64,000 nt of DNA from Runella limosa DSM 17973 (lineage in GTDB: Bacteria > Bacteroidota > Bacteroidia > Cytophagales > Spirosomataceae), in contig NZ_KI519420.1 of the NCBI RefSeq assembly GCF_000482465.1, forward strand, positions 698,343 to 762,342. The letters run 5' to 3'. A model generated the notes under the pieces. The model was given only the letters and a program-made list of their open reading frames with translations, ran no database searches and was not told the DNA's origin. Positions 17,976-25,911 of the stretch are shown piece by piece. A program made the translations under genes and the position numbers. Every line of letters begins with the position of its first letter. Position 1 is the stretch's first letter.

Positions 17976-18851
17976 CTAAGTCACCGCAAAAACACGGGCC
18001 AATAGTATGGATAGTGGCAGTAGTAATAGAACACCAAGCGCTACTGGCCAGTTCCCAAAAGCTACGCACCAAGACGCATCCATAACTATAAGCGACAAAA
18101 CCCCCGATTTTACCGCTTTGCCAATGTTGGGACCAATGGGATGTTGAATGGCTGTCCACAAAGGGCGCCCGACCAACCACGCGTGCAGCGCAATTAACAG
18201 AAAAGCTAACGGCGCATTTCCCTGCTGAAAGGCGACCAAAAATTGAATAGCATGAACCGTGGTGTACAACGAAGCCGCAATGTATAACGAACGACGTTTG
18301 CCACCGTGTACCTCGTCTTGACTAATGAGGGTAATCGCTCCAATGTACGCAATAGGGACGAGGGCTACCCAGCCCCACTCGTTCAAAGAAGGCGCTACAG
18401 CACTCATGCCTAACAACAGATTTCCCCCTCGGCACGCCCCCATAGTGAGCGGCCCCCAGAAAGCGCTGTGTTTAGCAAAACGGTCGTAAACGACGGCCAA
18501 AATGGCTACCGTAAAGGCAATTTCAGCACTCAGTAGGCTAAACTGTGCAGCGGCCAGTACACCTAGAAGCAATAGGCTGATGCCCAATATAGCGGCAGAT
18601 TTTACCGTAACTTTGCCACTGGGAATGGGGCGTTCAGGGCGTTCAACCGCATCGAGCTTGGCATCGAAAACGTCGTTCATGACTACCCCACCTCCGTACA
18701 AGCCTATCGTGGCAGGAATGAGCCAATAGGCACTGTTGGGAGAAGGCTCAAAGATAAATTGAGCAATGGTCATCCCTGCCAAAATATCGGCGATTGCTGT
18801 CACAATGTTGGCAGGACGCGCCAGTTGAAAATAGGGTTTGAGGTTGCTCAC
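17976..18851 (-). CDS. eboC: EboC: UbiA-like membrane prenyltransferase
   Basis: 291 residues from a GTG at 18851, one base after the eboB stop; ATG starts further up would overlap eboB heavily and add a basic, non-homologous extension. Eight or nine membrane helices. The first Asp-rich motif is NDVFDAKLD (59-67), followed by the RPERPIPSG sequence typical of UbiA enzymes, and a second polar motif YDRFAKHS. The polyprenyl acceptor is unknown; its presence suggests the ebo product or carrier becomes lipid-linked at the inner membrane. Confidence 0.9.
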   Translation of the reverse strand: MSNLKPYFQLARPANIVTAIADILAGMTIAQFIFEPSPNSAYWLIPATIGLYGGGVVMNDVFDAKLDAVERPERPIPSGKVTVKSAAILGISLLLLGVLAAAQFSLLSAEIAFTVAILAVVYDRFAKHSAFWGPLTMGACRGGNLLLGMSAVAPSLNEWGWVALVPIAYIGAITLISQDEVHGGKRRSLYIAASLYTTVHAIQFLVAFQQGNAPLAFLLIALHAWLVGRPLWTAIQHPIGPNIGKAVKSGVLSLIVMDASWCVAFGNWPVALGVLLLLPLSILLARVFAVT

Positions 18852-18852
18852 G

Positions 18853-19875
18853 TTACTTGATGATAAGCGTATTCGTCTTTTTTGCGTCGGGTTCTTGGCC
18901 GCCGCGCAAAATCGTATTGCCATTAAATTTTTGGCTTTGGTCAATGGTAAGCCCGTTTTCAAAATCACTCACGTCGATTTGGCCACTTTTGGCAAACGCA
19001 TCAATGGCGTTTTGGTACGTTACCAGTCGAATGGTTTCGTCAGAAATGCCGTTAAGTTTCATCAAAACAGCAGTTTTCGGAATTGCCAACGGGTCAGAAA
19101 TTCCCCAGTCTGCCGCCGAGTTGACCATGATACGTTCGGGGCCGTATTGTTCAACGATTTTCACCATACGCTCGTTGCTCATTTTGGTGAATGGATAAAT
19201 CGTGAACGCCGCCCAAAAGCCTTGGTCGAGTACACTTTTGACGGTTTCTTCGTTGTTGTGGTCCACAATCACCCACGACGGGTCAATCCCGTGTTCGAGG
19301 GCAATCGCCATGCTGCGCTCGGTTCCTCGTTTTTTGTCGCGGTGCGGGGTGTGAATTTGGACGGGAAGTTTGGCTTTTTTTGCCATTTCTAACTGCATAC
19401 GATAGTATTTTTCTTCCGCCGCCGTTTGGTCATCAAACCCAATTTCTCCCACACCTACTACCCCTTCTTTGTACAAATACAAAGGCAAGATTTCCATCAC
19501 CTGCTCTGCAAGCGGCTCGTTGTTGGCTTCGCGTGAGTTGAGTCCAATCGTGCAGTAATGTTTTATTCCAAACTGAGATGAGCGAAAACGCTCCCAACCC
19601 ACAAGGCTACTAAAGTAATCTTTGAACGTTGAAAGACCTGTTCGAGGTTGACCCACCCAAAAGGCAGGCTCAATAAGGGCGACAATACCCGCGTCGCGCA
19701 TGGCTTCGTAATCGTCGGTTGTCCGCGACACCATGTGGATGTGGGGGTCAAAAAAACGCATTCCTTGAATAAGTGAACGGTGCGACTCCCAACTCAAATC
19801 GGTTTGGGCAACTACCTCCTCCGATTCTTCGAAGTGAGAAGGATTTTGTTCAAATTCTTTATGGTTTAGACACAT
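18853..19875 (-). CDS. eboB: EboB: TatD-family metal-dependent hydrolase
   Basis: 340 residues. Amidohydrolase-type TIM barrel with HxH in FDPHIHM (His45, His47), then GVGEIGFDD, PVQIHTPHRD, VIVDHNNEE and a late NSAADWG Asp, giving a full metal-ligand set. TatD proteins are usually DNases or hydrolases; EboB's substrate in the ebo pathway is not established. The start at 19875 overlaps eboA by 17 bases, so translation is probably coupled. Confidence 0.92.
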   Translation of the reverse strand: MCLNHKEFEQNPSHFEESEEVVAQTDLSWESHRSLIQGMRFFDPHIHMVSRTTDDYEAMRDAGIVALIEPAFWVGQPRTGLSTFKDYFSSLVGWERFRSSQFGIKHYCTIGLNSREANNEPLAEQVMEILPLYLYKEGVVGVGEIGFDDQTAAEEKYYRMQLEMAKKAKLPVQIHTPHRDKKRGTERSMAIALEHGIDPSWVIVDHNNEETVKSVLDQGFWAAFTIYPFTKMSNERMVKIVEQYGPERIMVNSAADWGISDPLAIPKTAVLMKLNGISDETIRLVTYQNAIDAFAKSGQIDVSDFENGLTIDQSQKFNGNTILRGGQEPDAKKTNTLIIK

Positions 19876-20737
19876 AGGTATTCAGGTCAGAAAATTCAAG
19901 ATTAGTCCACGTAATGTGGTGGGTGTTGACAACTTTTTCTAAATGTGGATAACTCGCTAATAATTGCAAAGCGGGCTCGTAGTTGGAATGATAACAAGCC
20001 AAAGCAGCGGCTTGTTGGTCGTACTCAACGTCTGACTGAAACAAATGTTTCATGTCTTCCAATAACGTTTCGTTCAAAAACTTAGAGGTCAGTCGCCACA
20101 CTTGAGGCGCAACCCATCGGCCTGCGGCCCAGCGCTCGTGGGCAAAATCGGAAAGCGTAAGCACGAGTTTTTCATTGCTTCGCTCTTCGAGCCCGTAAAT
20201 GAGGTGAAGAGGCTTGTCGTTGAAAATCCCTTTCAATACCAACTGATTCCACGCCAATTCGGAAAAATGATGATACGGGTACGGATTGCGCAGCGCAATC
20301 GCTTCATAGACCACACCCATGTTAGAACGAACGGCGTCGGTAGCGCGGAAAAGCCATTGTTCAGGATAGGCCAATAGCGGCAATGCTGAATACAACGCCA
20401 CCAACTCATTCATTTCGGCGGTGTCAAACAGCGTCTCAATGTGTCGGCAGTATTCTTCTTTGTTGGAAGCATCCAAACAACTCAAAAGCCAGACGCGGCT
20501 AAGTCGTACAAAACTCCAACCGTCCACCGAAAAACCTTCAATTAGGTTGTCAAGCTCGGCGGCTTGTTCGGGACTGGGCTGGACGAAACGTTTGGACAAA
20601 ACTCGTGGTGCGGCCACAAAAGCGGTCATCAACTCAAGCGGGTGAGCTACGCCCTGCTGTTCGAGCCATTCTGATTCGGCCGAAGTAAGGTGGGTCGTTA
20701 AAATTTCCCACAACAAGCTCTTTATTGGTTCATACAT
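19859..20737 (-). CDS. eboA: EboA domain-containing protein
   Basis: 292 residues from the ATG at 20737 (MYEPIKSLLWEIL). An upstream in-frame TTG at 20782 is rejected because a promoter -7 element covers it. The protein is all-helical, with the EboA features (FSELAWNQLVLKGIFND, then a C-terminal tail with YEPALQLLASYPHL and WTNLEFSD). No catalytic motif is visible. First gene of the ebo operon. A scaffold or binding role is a guess. Confidence 0.9.
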   Translation of the reverse strand: MYEPIKSLLWEILTTHLTSAESEWLEQQGVAHPLELMTAFVAAPRVLSKRFVQPSPEQAAELDNLIEGFSVDGWSFVRLSRVWLLSCLDASNKEEYCRHIETLFDTAEMNELVALYSALPLLAYPEQWLFRATDAVRSNMGVVYEAIALRNPYPYHHFSELAWNQLVLKGIFNDKPLHLIYGLEERSNEKLVLTLSDFAHERWAAGRWVAPQVWRLTSKFLNETLLEDMKHLFQSDVEYDQQAAALACYHSNYEPALQLLASYPHLEKVVNTHHITWTNLEFSDLNTYVSKP

Positions 20738-20771
20738 AGCATTCAATCGTTCTTCGTTCAAAGACCTATCA

Positions 20772-20779
20772 CAAAGGTA
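20772..20779 (-). promoter_or_regulatory. Promoter -7 element of the ebo operon
   Basis: Minus-strand TACCTTTG fits TAnnTTTG. Transcription would start near 20767, giving a ~30-base leader before the eboA ATG. The -33 region is not a clear TTTG. Confidence 0.5.
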
Positions 20780-20849
20780 CAATGGTAGTCAATGAGCGGA
20801 GATAATACAATGATAAAAATTAGGAATTTCTTATGTTCTTCTTGAAATA

Positions 20850-20945
20850 ACCACATAGAACGCATAGAGTTTTTCACAGTAGAAACCATAGATATTAAGA
20901 AAACTAATGTGATCTATGTGTTAAAAACTATCTGAGCTATGTGGT
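20850..20945. repeat. Imperfect inverted repeat in the ebo-moaC gap
   Basis: ACCACATAG (20850-20858) pairs with CTATGTGGT (20937-20945); in between are further related fragments (CGCATAGAG, ACCATAGAT, ATCTATGTG). This looks like a decayed palindromic repeat of the kind scattered between Bacteroidota genes. It ends ~50 bases before moaC. Confidence 0.6.
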
Positions 20946-20993
20946 AAAAAGAAGCATAAACCCCTTTATTTTGCATATAAAAACACAAAGGGA

Positions 20994-21464
20994 ATGTCTC
21001 TTACTCATTTGAACGCCGACGGAAATCCCAGTATGGTCGATGTGTCGGAAAAAGCGGTGACCAAGCGCGTAGCCAAAGCAAGAAGTATTGTGGTATTGGG
21101 CGATGAAATCATGGATTTGCTCCAAAACGACGAAATTAACACCAAGAAAGGCCCCGTGTTTCAAACGGCGATTATTGCAGGCGTGATGGCGGCCAAGCGT
21201 ACGGGCGAGCTAATTCCCCTTTGCCATCCGTTGGGACTCGAAAATTGCCAAGTAGAAATCAAGGTCAACGAAGCCCGCGAGGTCGTGATTGAATGTACCG
21301 CCAGCGTGACGGGAAAAACGGGAATTGAGATGGAAGCGTTGACTGGAGCAAGCGTAGCTGCGCTGACTATTTACGACATGTGTAAAGCGATGAGTCAACA
21401 TATTGTCATCAAAGAAACGCGCCTTATTGCCAAAACAGGCGGGAAGAAAGATTTTATTTTATAG
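20994..21464 (+). CDS. moaC: Cyclic pyranopterin monophosphate synthase
   Basis: 156 residues, the usual MoaC length. Carries the family signatures MVDVSEK, the TGELIPLCHPL loop with catalytic His, KTGIEMEALT and the terminal TGGKKDF. It converts the 3',8-cyclo-GTP product of MoaA to cPMP in molybdenum cofactor synthesis. No other moa gene is in the window. Confidence 0.96.
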   Translation: MSLTHLNADGNPSMVDVSEKAVTKRVAKARSIVVLGDEIMDLLQNDEINTKKGPVFQTAIIAGVMAAKRTGELIPLCHPLGLENCQVEIKVNEAREVVIECTASVTGKTGIEMEALTGASVAALTIYDMCKAMSQHIVIKETRLIAKTGGKKDFIL

Positions 21465-21508
21465 CGTAAAAAATGTATTTTTGAGTTAATAGAATAACGT
21501 ACATTACC

Positions 21509-21700
21509 ATGACTCTGGAAGAAGCTATTGTGTCAGACCCTGAAATTTTTGGGGGGACACCCGTTTTTAGAGGCACTCGGGTTCCTGTTAAAAACTTATT
21601 TGATTATTTGAACAACGGAGATTCGTATCATGCTTTTTTGTCTGACTTTGATTATATCTCTGAAGAGCAAATACAGGCAGTTTTAGAAGTCGATTTATAA
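21509..21700 (+). CDS. DUF433 (VapB-like antitoxin family) protein
   Basis: 63 residues: DPEIFGGTPVFRGTRVPVKNL is followed by SDFDYISEEQIQAVLE, the DUF433 signature (a winged-helix-like fold found in antitoxins). It stops slightly before the usual family end. The normal partner, a DUF5615 PIN-like toxin, is absent: the next gene is a convergent TlpA protein. It is therefore either a relic or a stand-alone regulator. Confidence 0.85.
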   Translation: MTLEEAIVSDPEIFGGTPVFRGTRVPVKNLFDYLNNGDSYHAFLSDFDYISEEQIQAVLEVDL

Positions 21701-21732
21701 ACAATGGACTAGTAAAAAACCAGTCCATTGTT
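21700..21732. terminator. Convergent hairpin between DUF433 and TlpA genes
   Basis: AACAATGGACT (21700-21710) and AGTCCATTGTT (21722-21732) form an 11-bp perfect stem starting at the DUF433 stop codon. The U tract is poor, so termination strength is uncertain. Confidence 0.5.
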
Positions 21733-21742
21733 GCCAGCGAGG

Positions 21743-22942
21743 TTATTTGTCTTTGATAACAAGTACTTGAATTTTTCTTTCGGTCTCAACAATTTGAAGA
21801 CCAATTTTCTTCAATTCTTCATGAATCTGTTTGGGGTTTTCATTGTACCAAGGAATGTCCAAGTCGTACAAGCTGCTCAGACCTGTTTCGTCGATGACGG
21901 GTTTATTAATCTGACTTTCCAAAAAATCGGCGAGGGTAGAAATGCCCGAAGCCCGCATGGATAATCCTTTTCCACTGTAACTTGAGGAGGGCTGGGTTCC
22001 CGCTTTCGACTCAATGAGTTGAGCACCAGTATCTTTGATTTTTTGAAGAACTTTAACTGGACGAACCCTTTCCTCAATAGACGCTTGATACCCAAAATAG
22101 ATTTCCAGTTGTTGCTTCATTAGCTCAAACCGTTTGTCACCAAGCTTTTCGGGTACGATTAAATCAAAGCAGACAATGTTTTGCTTATTGTTCCACGAAA
22201 ACTTTGAAGGGTCAGTTACTTCCAGCGCCGTTCGGATGCCTGGCGGAAACTGGTGAGCGATTTCAAACAACGTTTTTGCCGAAACGTTGACTGCCACAAT
22301 TCGACGACCTTCATAGGGGCTTCCCCCCAGTGAATTAGAGAAGGAGGGAAAACCTTCTTTGAATGGCGTCATGGTGAGCTGATACGTAAAGTCGCCATTG
22401 CCAGAAAGTGGCAAAGAAGGATCAAAATCAATGACATCTTTTTTCTCCTTTACACTTACTGCGTTTCCTGCAAGAATGTTTTTAATCAATTCCTCTGATA
22501 CTTCAGAGGAGGTCGTGATGGCTCGTACAGTCCCCGACTTATCAATGATTACCGTGTGGGGAATGGTGCGATGGGGGAAAAGCTGCGCCAGCGCTCTTTT
22601 TTCATCAATGACAACGGGAAGGGTTGTTTTCCGCTTTTCTAAAAAACGCTTTATTCGTGCTTCTGGGTCATCGGTAATGGTAATCACCTGAAGATCATTG
22701 CGGAATTTGGCTTGTAGCTTTTCTAATTCTGGAAAAGATTGAATGCAAGGCCCGCACCAAGTTGCCCAAAAATCAAGGATGATAAGTTTGCCACTGAAGT
22801 CGTTGAGGGTAGCTTTGGTTTTCTCAAAATTGACGATAGTTTCAAATGTCAGTTCGGGGGATTTTTTGCCCAGTAAGGATTCCGTTTGAGCAACTACGTT
22901 TAAAGAAACGGCCAGAAATACGAAGAGGACTAAATGCTTCAC
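21743..22942 (-). CDS. TlpA-like thiol-disulfide oxidoreductase with DUF3738 C-terminus
   Basis: 399 residues: signal peptide (about 1-19), a thioredoxin-like AhpC/TlpA domain (about 22-160) with the active site WATWCGPC, then a C-terminal half resembling the DUF3738/TIGR03435 family (INKPVIDETGLSSLYDLDI near the end). A periplasmic or membrane-associated redox function for cytochrome or envelope cysteine proteins is likely. It is last in the sigma/anti-sigma/DUF4097 group on the minus strand. Confidence 0.88.
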   Translation of the reverse strand: MKHLVLFVFLAVSLNVVAQTESLLGKKSPELTFETIVNFEKTKATLNDFSGKLIILDFWATWCGPCIQSFPELEKLQAKFRNDLQVITITDDPEARIKRFLEKRKTTLPVVIDEKRALAQLFPHRTIPHTVIIDKSGTVRAITTSSEVSEELIKNILAGNAVSVKEKKDVIDFDPSLPLSGNGDFTYQLTMTPFKEGFPSFSNSLGGSPYEGRRIVAVNVSAKTLFEIAHQFPPGIRTALEVTDPSKFSWNNKQNIVCFDLIVPEKLGDKRFELMKQQLEIYFGYQASIEERVRPVKVLQKIKDTGAQLIESKAGTQPSSSYSGKGLSMRASGISTLADFLESQINKPVIDETGLSSLYDLDIPWYNENPKQIHEELKKIGLQIVETERKIQVLVIKDK

Positions 22943-22990
22943 GCGGTTTTATGGTGTTATGTTAACAAGGTGGGATGGCTGTTTTAGCAT

Positions 22991-23017
22991 TGAGGCTGGC
23001 CTTTTCGACCAGCCTCA
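22991..23017 (-). terminator. Hairpin between DUF4097 and TlpA genes
   Basis: TGAGGCTGG (22991-22999) and CCAGCCTCA (23009-23017). There is no U run after it on the minus strand, so it may attenuate rather than stop transcription into the TlpA gene. Confidence 0.4.
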
Positions 23018-23027
23018 GAAGTGTGTG

Positions 23028-24041
23028 CTATTTTTTCTTTCTCAAATAGACATTGCCCTGTGTAGTGCGAAGCATGATTTTGGTTTGTGGTTCGTTCAAT
23101 ACGTATTTGGGAAACGACTTGTCGGAGTCAAGCCACGCATAGGACAAGCCATTGGTCGAGATGATATTATTAGCATTCCATTCTTTGCCGTCCCATACAT
23201 AGACGCTACTTGGCGCGGAAGCAGTCGCTCCTGAGCCAGTAAAAGTCCTAGACTGTCCCCAGCCCGAAGAAGATGAATACCCGTTTACGGTCACGGTGCG
23301 GTCAGCATCTCGCTGGGCAATCACTTCTTCCACGGCGCGTCTTTCGTTTACAGAACCTTCTGTTTTCTCAGTAGCGCTGTAAGATTTCAAATCGAGGTCA
23401 GTAAACATGTTACCGTTGGCCGACGAAATACTGAATAAAACTTTGGCTTTATCAGGAACGGTTACGTCCACATCGTTGCCATACGTAACAATCGAGGAAG
23501 GCTTATCGGGCATTTTATCGTTGAAAATTACCTTGATTTTGCCTTGCTGCGAATTGGCCACAATAGGGCCTGACACATCGGTGAGCTTGATGGCTTCGTA
23601 GTTGGTATTGATTTCGAGCGGGCCTTCCATGCCAGAGATACTCATCCCGTCCTCGTTGCAAGAGCACGAATGGCGTTTTTTGACCGTAATGCCTAGCTCT
23701 TTTGGCACCCGAATTTTGTACATCGTTTTGCCTTTCATCACGGTGGTGATGGTTAGGGTGTTGCCGTTGGCATTGACCGATAGGCCAATGTTGGTATTGT
23801 CAACGCCCGTGGTCGATAAAGGGCGGAGTCCTTCAGCGTCTTTGGGTACGGAAGGGACATCCTTGGCTTCGATGATGACTTCGTCGCCGTTGTAGCCCTC
23901 CATATCGAGTTGTTTGGCATCGATGTTCATGACGAGGCTTTTGCCTGCGCCGCTAAATTTGGTCTTAAATACTTTGGCATCTTGCGCTACTACGGTGGTT
24001 GCAATGACGAAAAGGGCTATGAAAAAAGAGGCTGTTTTCAT
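23028..24041 (-). CDS. Exported DUF4097-type beta-helix-like protein
   Basis: 337 residues from the ATG at 24041 (MKTASFFIALFVIATTVVAQ), which places a proper signal peptide at the start; the frame runs 27 codons further but would bury the signal. The repeating short strands with aliphatic/Gly/Asn pattern (LEINTNYEAIKLTDVSGPI) fit DUF4097, found downstream of sigma/anti-sigma genes in Bacteroidota. A CSCNED cluster occurs mid-protein. Likely a regulon member or envelope sensor; function unknown. Confidence 0.85.
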   Translation of the reverse strand: MKTASFFIALFVIATTVVAQDAKVFKTKFSGAGKSLVMNIDAKQLDMEGYNGDEVIIEAKDVPSVPKDAEGLRPLSTTGVDNTNIGLSVNANGNTLTITTVMKGKTMYKIRVPKELGITVKKRHSCSCNEDGMSISGMEGPLEINTNYEAIKLTDVSGPIVANSQQGKIKVIFNDKMPDKPSSIVTYGNDVDVTVPDKAKVLFSISSANGNMFTDLDLKSYSATEKTEGSVNERRAVEEVIAQRDADRTVTVNGYSSSSGWGQSRTFTGSGATASAPSSVYVWDGKEWNANNIISTNGLSYAWLDSDKSFPKYVLNEPQTKIMLRTTQGNVYLRKKK

Positions 24042-24096
24042 GGGATTGTACATAAATGTGTTAATGAAAAGAGTTGATAATGTGTTAATTGTCGGT

Positions 24097-24999
24097 TTAC
24101 TCGGTAAGCATGGTAAGCTCATTCATGCTGCTTTTGGCTAGTGCCCTTACCGACTCGTCCACGTTGGTGTCTTTTTGTAATTTATCAAAGACAGGCAAAC
24201 TTTCACGAACCCTCATGCGCACTAAGGTTTCGATTAAGGTTGTTTGTTCGGTAGGCTCACTGGTTTGGGTAAGTTGGCTAACCAGTACTTTTTTGACCTC
24301 GTCGGTAGGTCTAAATCTTTCCAACGTTTCGATGGTCGATAAGCGAACATTCAGACTTTCGTCGTCGCGCAAGGTATTGATAAGCGCTTGAATAACGGCG
24401 GGTTTGGGGTCGTTGAGGGCGGCGGCGTAGTTGATGCCTTTGAGGCGCTCAGAGGCCGAATGGTCTTTTAGCAACCCCAAAATGACCAACTCCTGCGTCA
24501 TTTTCATCTCTTTTCGAAGCGACGCAATTTCTTGCATCATGTTTGGATTAGATGATTTTGAAACGTTGGCCAACTCCATCGGAAGCTCGGTAGAAGTTTG
24601 AGGTTCTGCTTTTGTTTTTTGTGGAACATCCGACGGCGTTTGTACGGCCACAGTACGGTACTGAATTTCGACGGGGGCGGTTTGGCGACCTACCCAAAAC
24701 GTAAGTCCTAGACCTGCAACTGCTGCCGCGTACCGTAGATAATTTCGCCACGGAGTAGGTTTGAAAGCTACGACGGTGGTTTCGAGCATTTTTTCTCCTT
24801 CTAACGCTCTATAAAAAGCGTCATCCATGCTTTTGTCAGGGTTGCTTTCGGTGCGTTGCAGTGCTTGCCATACCCCTTGTAGCTCCTCTACTTCTTTTCG
24901 CAAAAGCGGATCAACTGCCAAGCGTTGCTCAAATACAACCCGCTCGGCTTCTGATAAAAGCCCTAGCAAATAGTCGGTTATGATTTGTTCGTTTAGCAT
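24097..24999 (-). CDS. Membrane anti-sigma factor with HEAT repeats
   Basis: 300 residues. The N-terminal ~65 form a zinc-less anti-sigma helical domain (LNEQIITDYLLGLLSEAERV). A transmembrane helix lies at about 87-104, then a Thr/Pro-rich linker, then a periplasmic helical part with HEAT-like repeats (about 165-300; INTLRDDESLNVRLSTIE). It presumably holds the ECF sigma encoded just upstream until an envelope signal. The sigma-anti-sigma gap carries a tandem hairpin repeat. Confidence 0.82.
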   Translation of the reverse strand: MLNEQIITDYLLGLLSEAERVVFEQRLAVDPLLRKEVEELQGVWQALQRTESNPDKSMDDAFYRALEGEKMLETTVVAFKPTPWRNYLRYAAAVAGLGLTFWVGRQTAPVEIQYRTVAVQTPSDVPQKTKAEPQTSTELPMELANVSKSSNPNMMQEIASLRKEMKMTQELVILGLLKDHSASERLKGINYAAALNDPKPAVIQALINTLRDDESLNVRLSTIETLERFRPTDEVKKVLVSQLTQTSEPTEQTTLIETLVRMRVRESLPVFDKLQKDTNVDESVRALAKSSMNELTMLTE

Positions 25000-25007
25000 A
25001 TCGTATT

Positions 25008-25228
25008 GCTGGATTCTCCAGTTTGGCGTTTTTATTTACAATTTTTTGTTGCTTTTCAGGGTTTTGAGAAACCCTTTCTCAGGATTTGAGAATCCTGAGT
25101 CACCTGTGTTGCTGGATTCTCAAATCCAGCATTTTTGCATTTTTCACTGTTTTTCGGGGTTTTGAGAAACCCTTTCTCAGGATTTGAGAATCCTGAGTCA
25201 CCTGTGGTGCTGGATTCTCAAATCCAGC
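25008..25228. repeat. 98-bp tandem repeat made of CTCA-tetraloop hairpins
   Basis: Two copies with a 98-base period (25059-25156 and from 25157, matching to 25228) plus a fragment at 25008-25020. Each copy holds three perfect hairpins: GGGTTT stem (25059-25074; 25157-25172), CTCAGGATT stem (25078-25099; 25176-25197) and GCTGGATT stem (25111-25130; 25209-25228). Every loop is CTCA on one strand or the other. The array lies entirely between the sigma stop and the anti-sigma start. Confidence 0.9.
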
Positions 25229-25233
25229 GTTTT

Positions 25234-25752
25234 TTACTGATTACTGACATTCATGTATAAGTCTCGGAGCTTTTGCATGGCTCGGAAGACCCTCACTTTC
25301 ACGTTTGGCACTGATAACCCCAGACTTTGGCCGATTTCTTCGTAACTCATGTTTTGGAACCGACTCAGCAACAGCACTTCGCGGTATTGATCAGGCAATT
25401 GGGCCAGTGCACGGTGCAAAAACTGATGTTGTTCCTCGGTTTCGTCGTAGCTATCGCCGATGTCTGCAATTTCATTTAGGTCTGTATGGGTTGGATTTTT
25501 TTTGAGGTAATCAAAGAACACATTGCGCGCAATTTCCAAAATCCAAGTCCTAAACGACGCCCCTTCGCGGTAGGTATGCCGATAGCGTAGCATCCGTAAA
25601 AATACCTGTTGGGTAAGATCACGGGCGTTTTCGCGGTCGTTTTGGCGGTAGAGAAAGAAATTAAGGAGCGATTTTTTGTAGCGTTCGTACAAAATGGCCG
25701 CTTTGTCCAAATCTCCTTGACTCACCGCGTACATAGCCTGTTCGTCGGTCAT
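25234..25752 (-). CDS. ECF-family RNA polymerase sigma factor
   Basis: 172 residues. Region 2 (ARDLTQQVFLRMLRYR, then FRTWILEIARNVFFDYLKK) and region 4 (LPDQYREVLLLSRFQNMSYEEIG followed by NVKVRVFRAMQKL) are both complete. It is first in a minus-strand group with an anti-sigma, DUF4097 and TlpA protein. The 234-base spacing to the anti-sigma gene is unusually long for such a pair because of the inserted repeat array. Confidence 0.92.
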   Translation of the reverse strand: MTDEQAMYAVSQGDLDKAAILYERYKKSLLNFFLYRQNDRENARDLTQQVFLRMLRYRHTYREGASFRTWILEIARNVFFDYLKKNPTHTDLNEIADIGDSYDETEEQHQFLHRALAQLPDQYREVLLLSRFQNMSYEEIGQSLGLSVPNVKVRVFRAMQKLRDLYMNVSNQ

Positions 25753-25848
25753 GCGCTGTTTGGGTTTTCATGAAGAGATTACTAGAGGAGGGGGTAAAGG
25801 TTACACTGAGGTCGGAAAAAATCTTGGAAATTTTTTAAGTATAATGAA

Positions 25849-25887
25849 AAAAGCCTCCTGATGAAGCTATTTCACCAAAAGGCTTTT
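25849..25887 (-). terminator. Probable terminator after argF'
   Basis: AAAAGCCT (25849-25856) pairs with AGGCTTTT (25880-25887) and lies 25 bases past the argF' stop on the minus strand. Confidence 0.5.
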
Positions 25888-25911
25888 GTTGTAATTTATT
25901 GATAGTTAACG

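Noticed and set aside
18852-18968. Longer N-terminus of eboC
   Set aside because: It would overlap eboB by over 100 bases and add a basic non-homologous stretch; the GTG one base after the eboB stop fits better.
25008-25228. CRISPR-like array
   Set aside because: The 98-base units abut with no unique spacers, there are only two copies, and no cas genes are present.
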